DNA from: Candidatus Neomicrothrix sp. UBA881
GTDB taxonomy: Bacteria > Actinomycetota > Acidimicrobiia > Acidimicrobiales > MedAcidi-G1
Direction: 5' to 3'
DNA length: 6,522 nucleotides
NCBI GenBank assembly: GCA_002294285.1
Contig: DBFL01000091.1
Coordinates: forward strand, 3,431 to 9,952
Position 1 is the first letter of the stretch. Each line of letters opens with the position of its first letter. Of the stretch, positions 6,091-6,522 are shown piece by piece. The notes beneath the pieces are model-generated. The model saw only the letters and a program-made list of their open reading frames with translations. It ran no database searches and was not told the origin of the DNA. A program made the translations under genes and the position numbers.

Positions 6091-6522
6091 TCAACGGCCT
6101 GTTCCTTGATATGCGAAACCTAGGTTCTTCCATTCCTTAACATCTAAAACATTTCGGGTGTCAATAAGATTCGGATCTGATGTGCGCTTGAGGACTTCAT
6201 TGGGGTCAATAGATTTGTATTCATCCCAATCAGTTAAAAGCACTACTGCATTTGCATCATCGCATGCAACAATTGGATCATCAACTATCAGAACTTGTGG
6301 GGGGATGCCTTCTTTGTTGTCTGACACTGTCGGGTCGTGAGCTTTAACTTTGGCTCCTTCTGACAAGAGTCTGTTTATTACAGCTATTGATGGTGAATCT
6401 CTCAAATCGTCGGTGCCGGCCTTAAATGTGATGCCCCAAATGGCGATTGTTTTTTCGTTTAAGTTTCCTCCCACAGCTTCGCGTATTTTACTTACCACAC
6501 GGTCAAACTGTTCTTCGTTGAC
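6091..6522 (-). CDS. ugd: UDP-glucose 6-dehydrogenase, C-terminal 143 residues (cut by right edge)
   Basis: This enzyme oxidises UDP-glucose to UDP-glucuronate with two NAD+, supplying an acidic sugar for surface polysaccharides. The frame is open from the window edge, so the true start lies outside; the GTG at 6498 is internal. Visible residues begin VNEEQFDR, the end of the central helical region. The C-terminal UDP-binding domain follows: AIWGITFKAGTDDLRDSPS, carrying the family FK..TDD.R.SP signature, then GAKVKAHDP, VVLLTDWDEY, LIDTRNVLD and a GFAYQGTGR terminus. The active-site Cys motif and the NAD-binding Rossmann fold would be upstream, outside the window. The closing GF.Y.G.GR favours UDP-glucose dehydrogenase over the related UDP-ManNAc or GDP-mannose dehydrogenases, but the C-terminal domain alone does not exclude these. 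It is the first gene of the co-directional block seen here. Confidence 0.9.
   Translation of the reverse strand, partial: VNEEQFDRVVSKIREAVGGNLNEKTIAIWGITFKAGTDDLRDSPSIAVINRLLSEGAKVKAHDPTVSDNKEGIPPQVLIVDDPIVACDDANAVVLLTDWDEYKSIDPNEVLKRTSDPNLIDTRNVLDVKEWKNLGFAYQGTGR

Noticed and set aside
6091..6498. A complete small gene starting at the GTG at 6498
   Set aside because: The frame continues upstream to the window edge with typical UDP-glucose dehydrogenase linker residues (VNEEQFDR), so this is the tail of a longer gene.

Overview
The window is a compact block in which every recognisable gene is on the minus strand. Read in transcription order (right to left), it holds: the C-terminal part of a UDP-glucose 6-dehydrogenase (6522-6091), a 12-helix polysaccharide flippase of the MOP superfamily (6052-4796), a large secreted four-LysM plus SpoIID/LytB peptidoglycan-cleaving protein (4721-2196), a long-form glucose-1-phosphate thymidylyltransferase RmlA (2150-1077), an RmlC-like dTDP-sugar epimerase (1084-524), and the N-terminal 174 residues of a dTDP-glucose 4,6-dehydratase RmlB (522 to the left edge). 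Both edge genes are cut by the window. No gap between genes exceeds 74 bases and no clear terminator is visible, so one transcription unit is plausible. No tRNA, rRNA, insertion sequence, CRISPR array or phage gene was seen.

The probable host is an actinobacterium, most likely of the Acidimicrobiia type. This is inference from three things: the Thr/Pro-rich linkers of the TTTTLPP kind in a secreted protein, a SpoIID domain whose GWGHG block precedes the catalytic core (an order I associate with actinobacterial members), and a flippase that reads like actinobacterial homologues. Base composition is moderate, roughly mid-40s % G+C by eye, which is low for classical actinobacteria and fits aquatic or metagenomic lineages.

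Functionally this is a cell-surface glycan locus. Ugd supplies UDP-glucuronate, RmlA-RmlC-RmlB supply a dTDP-deoxysugar (probably dTDP-L-rhamnose, if an rmlD lies beyond the left edge), and the flippase moves lipid-linked glycan across the membrane. The LysM-SpoIID protein probably binds and opens peptidoglycan outside the membrane. Its position between the flippase and the sugar-nucleotide genes suggests that wall remodelling is coupled to glycan export or attachment.

The points most worth a second look are: the RmlC-like protein, which keeps the catalytic His but lacks the usual Arg and Lys of the substrate site; the SpoIID protein, with its block order reversed relative to Bacillus SpoIID, a poly-Thr linker encoded by seven perfect hexamers inside the domain, and an unexplained C-terminal extension; and a near-perfect 18-bp palindrome next to a -10-like hexamer just upstream of the SpoIID gene.
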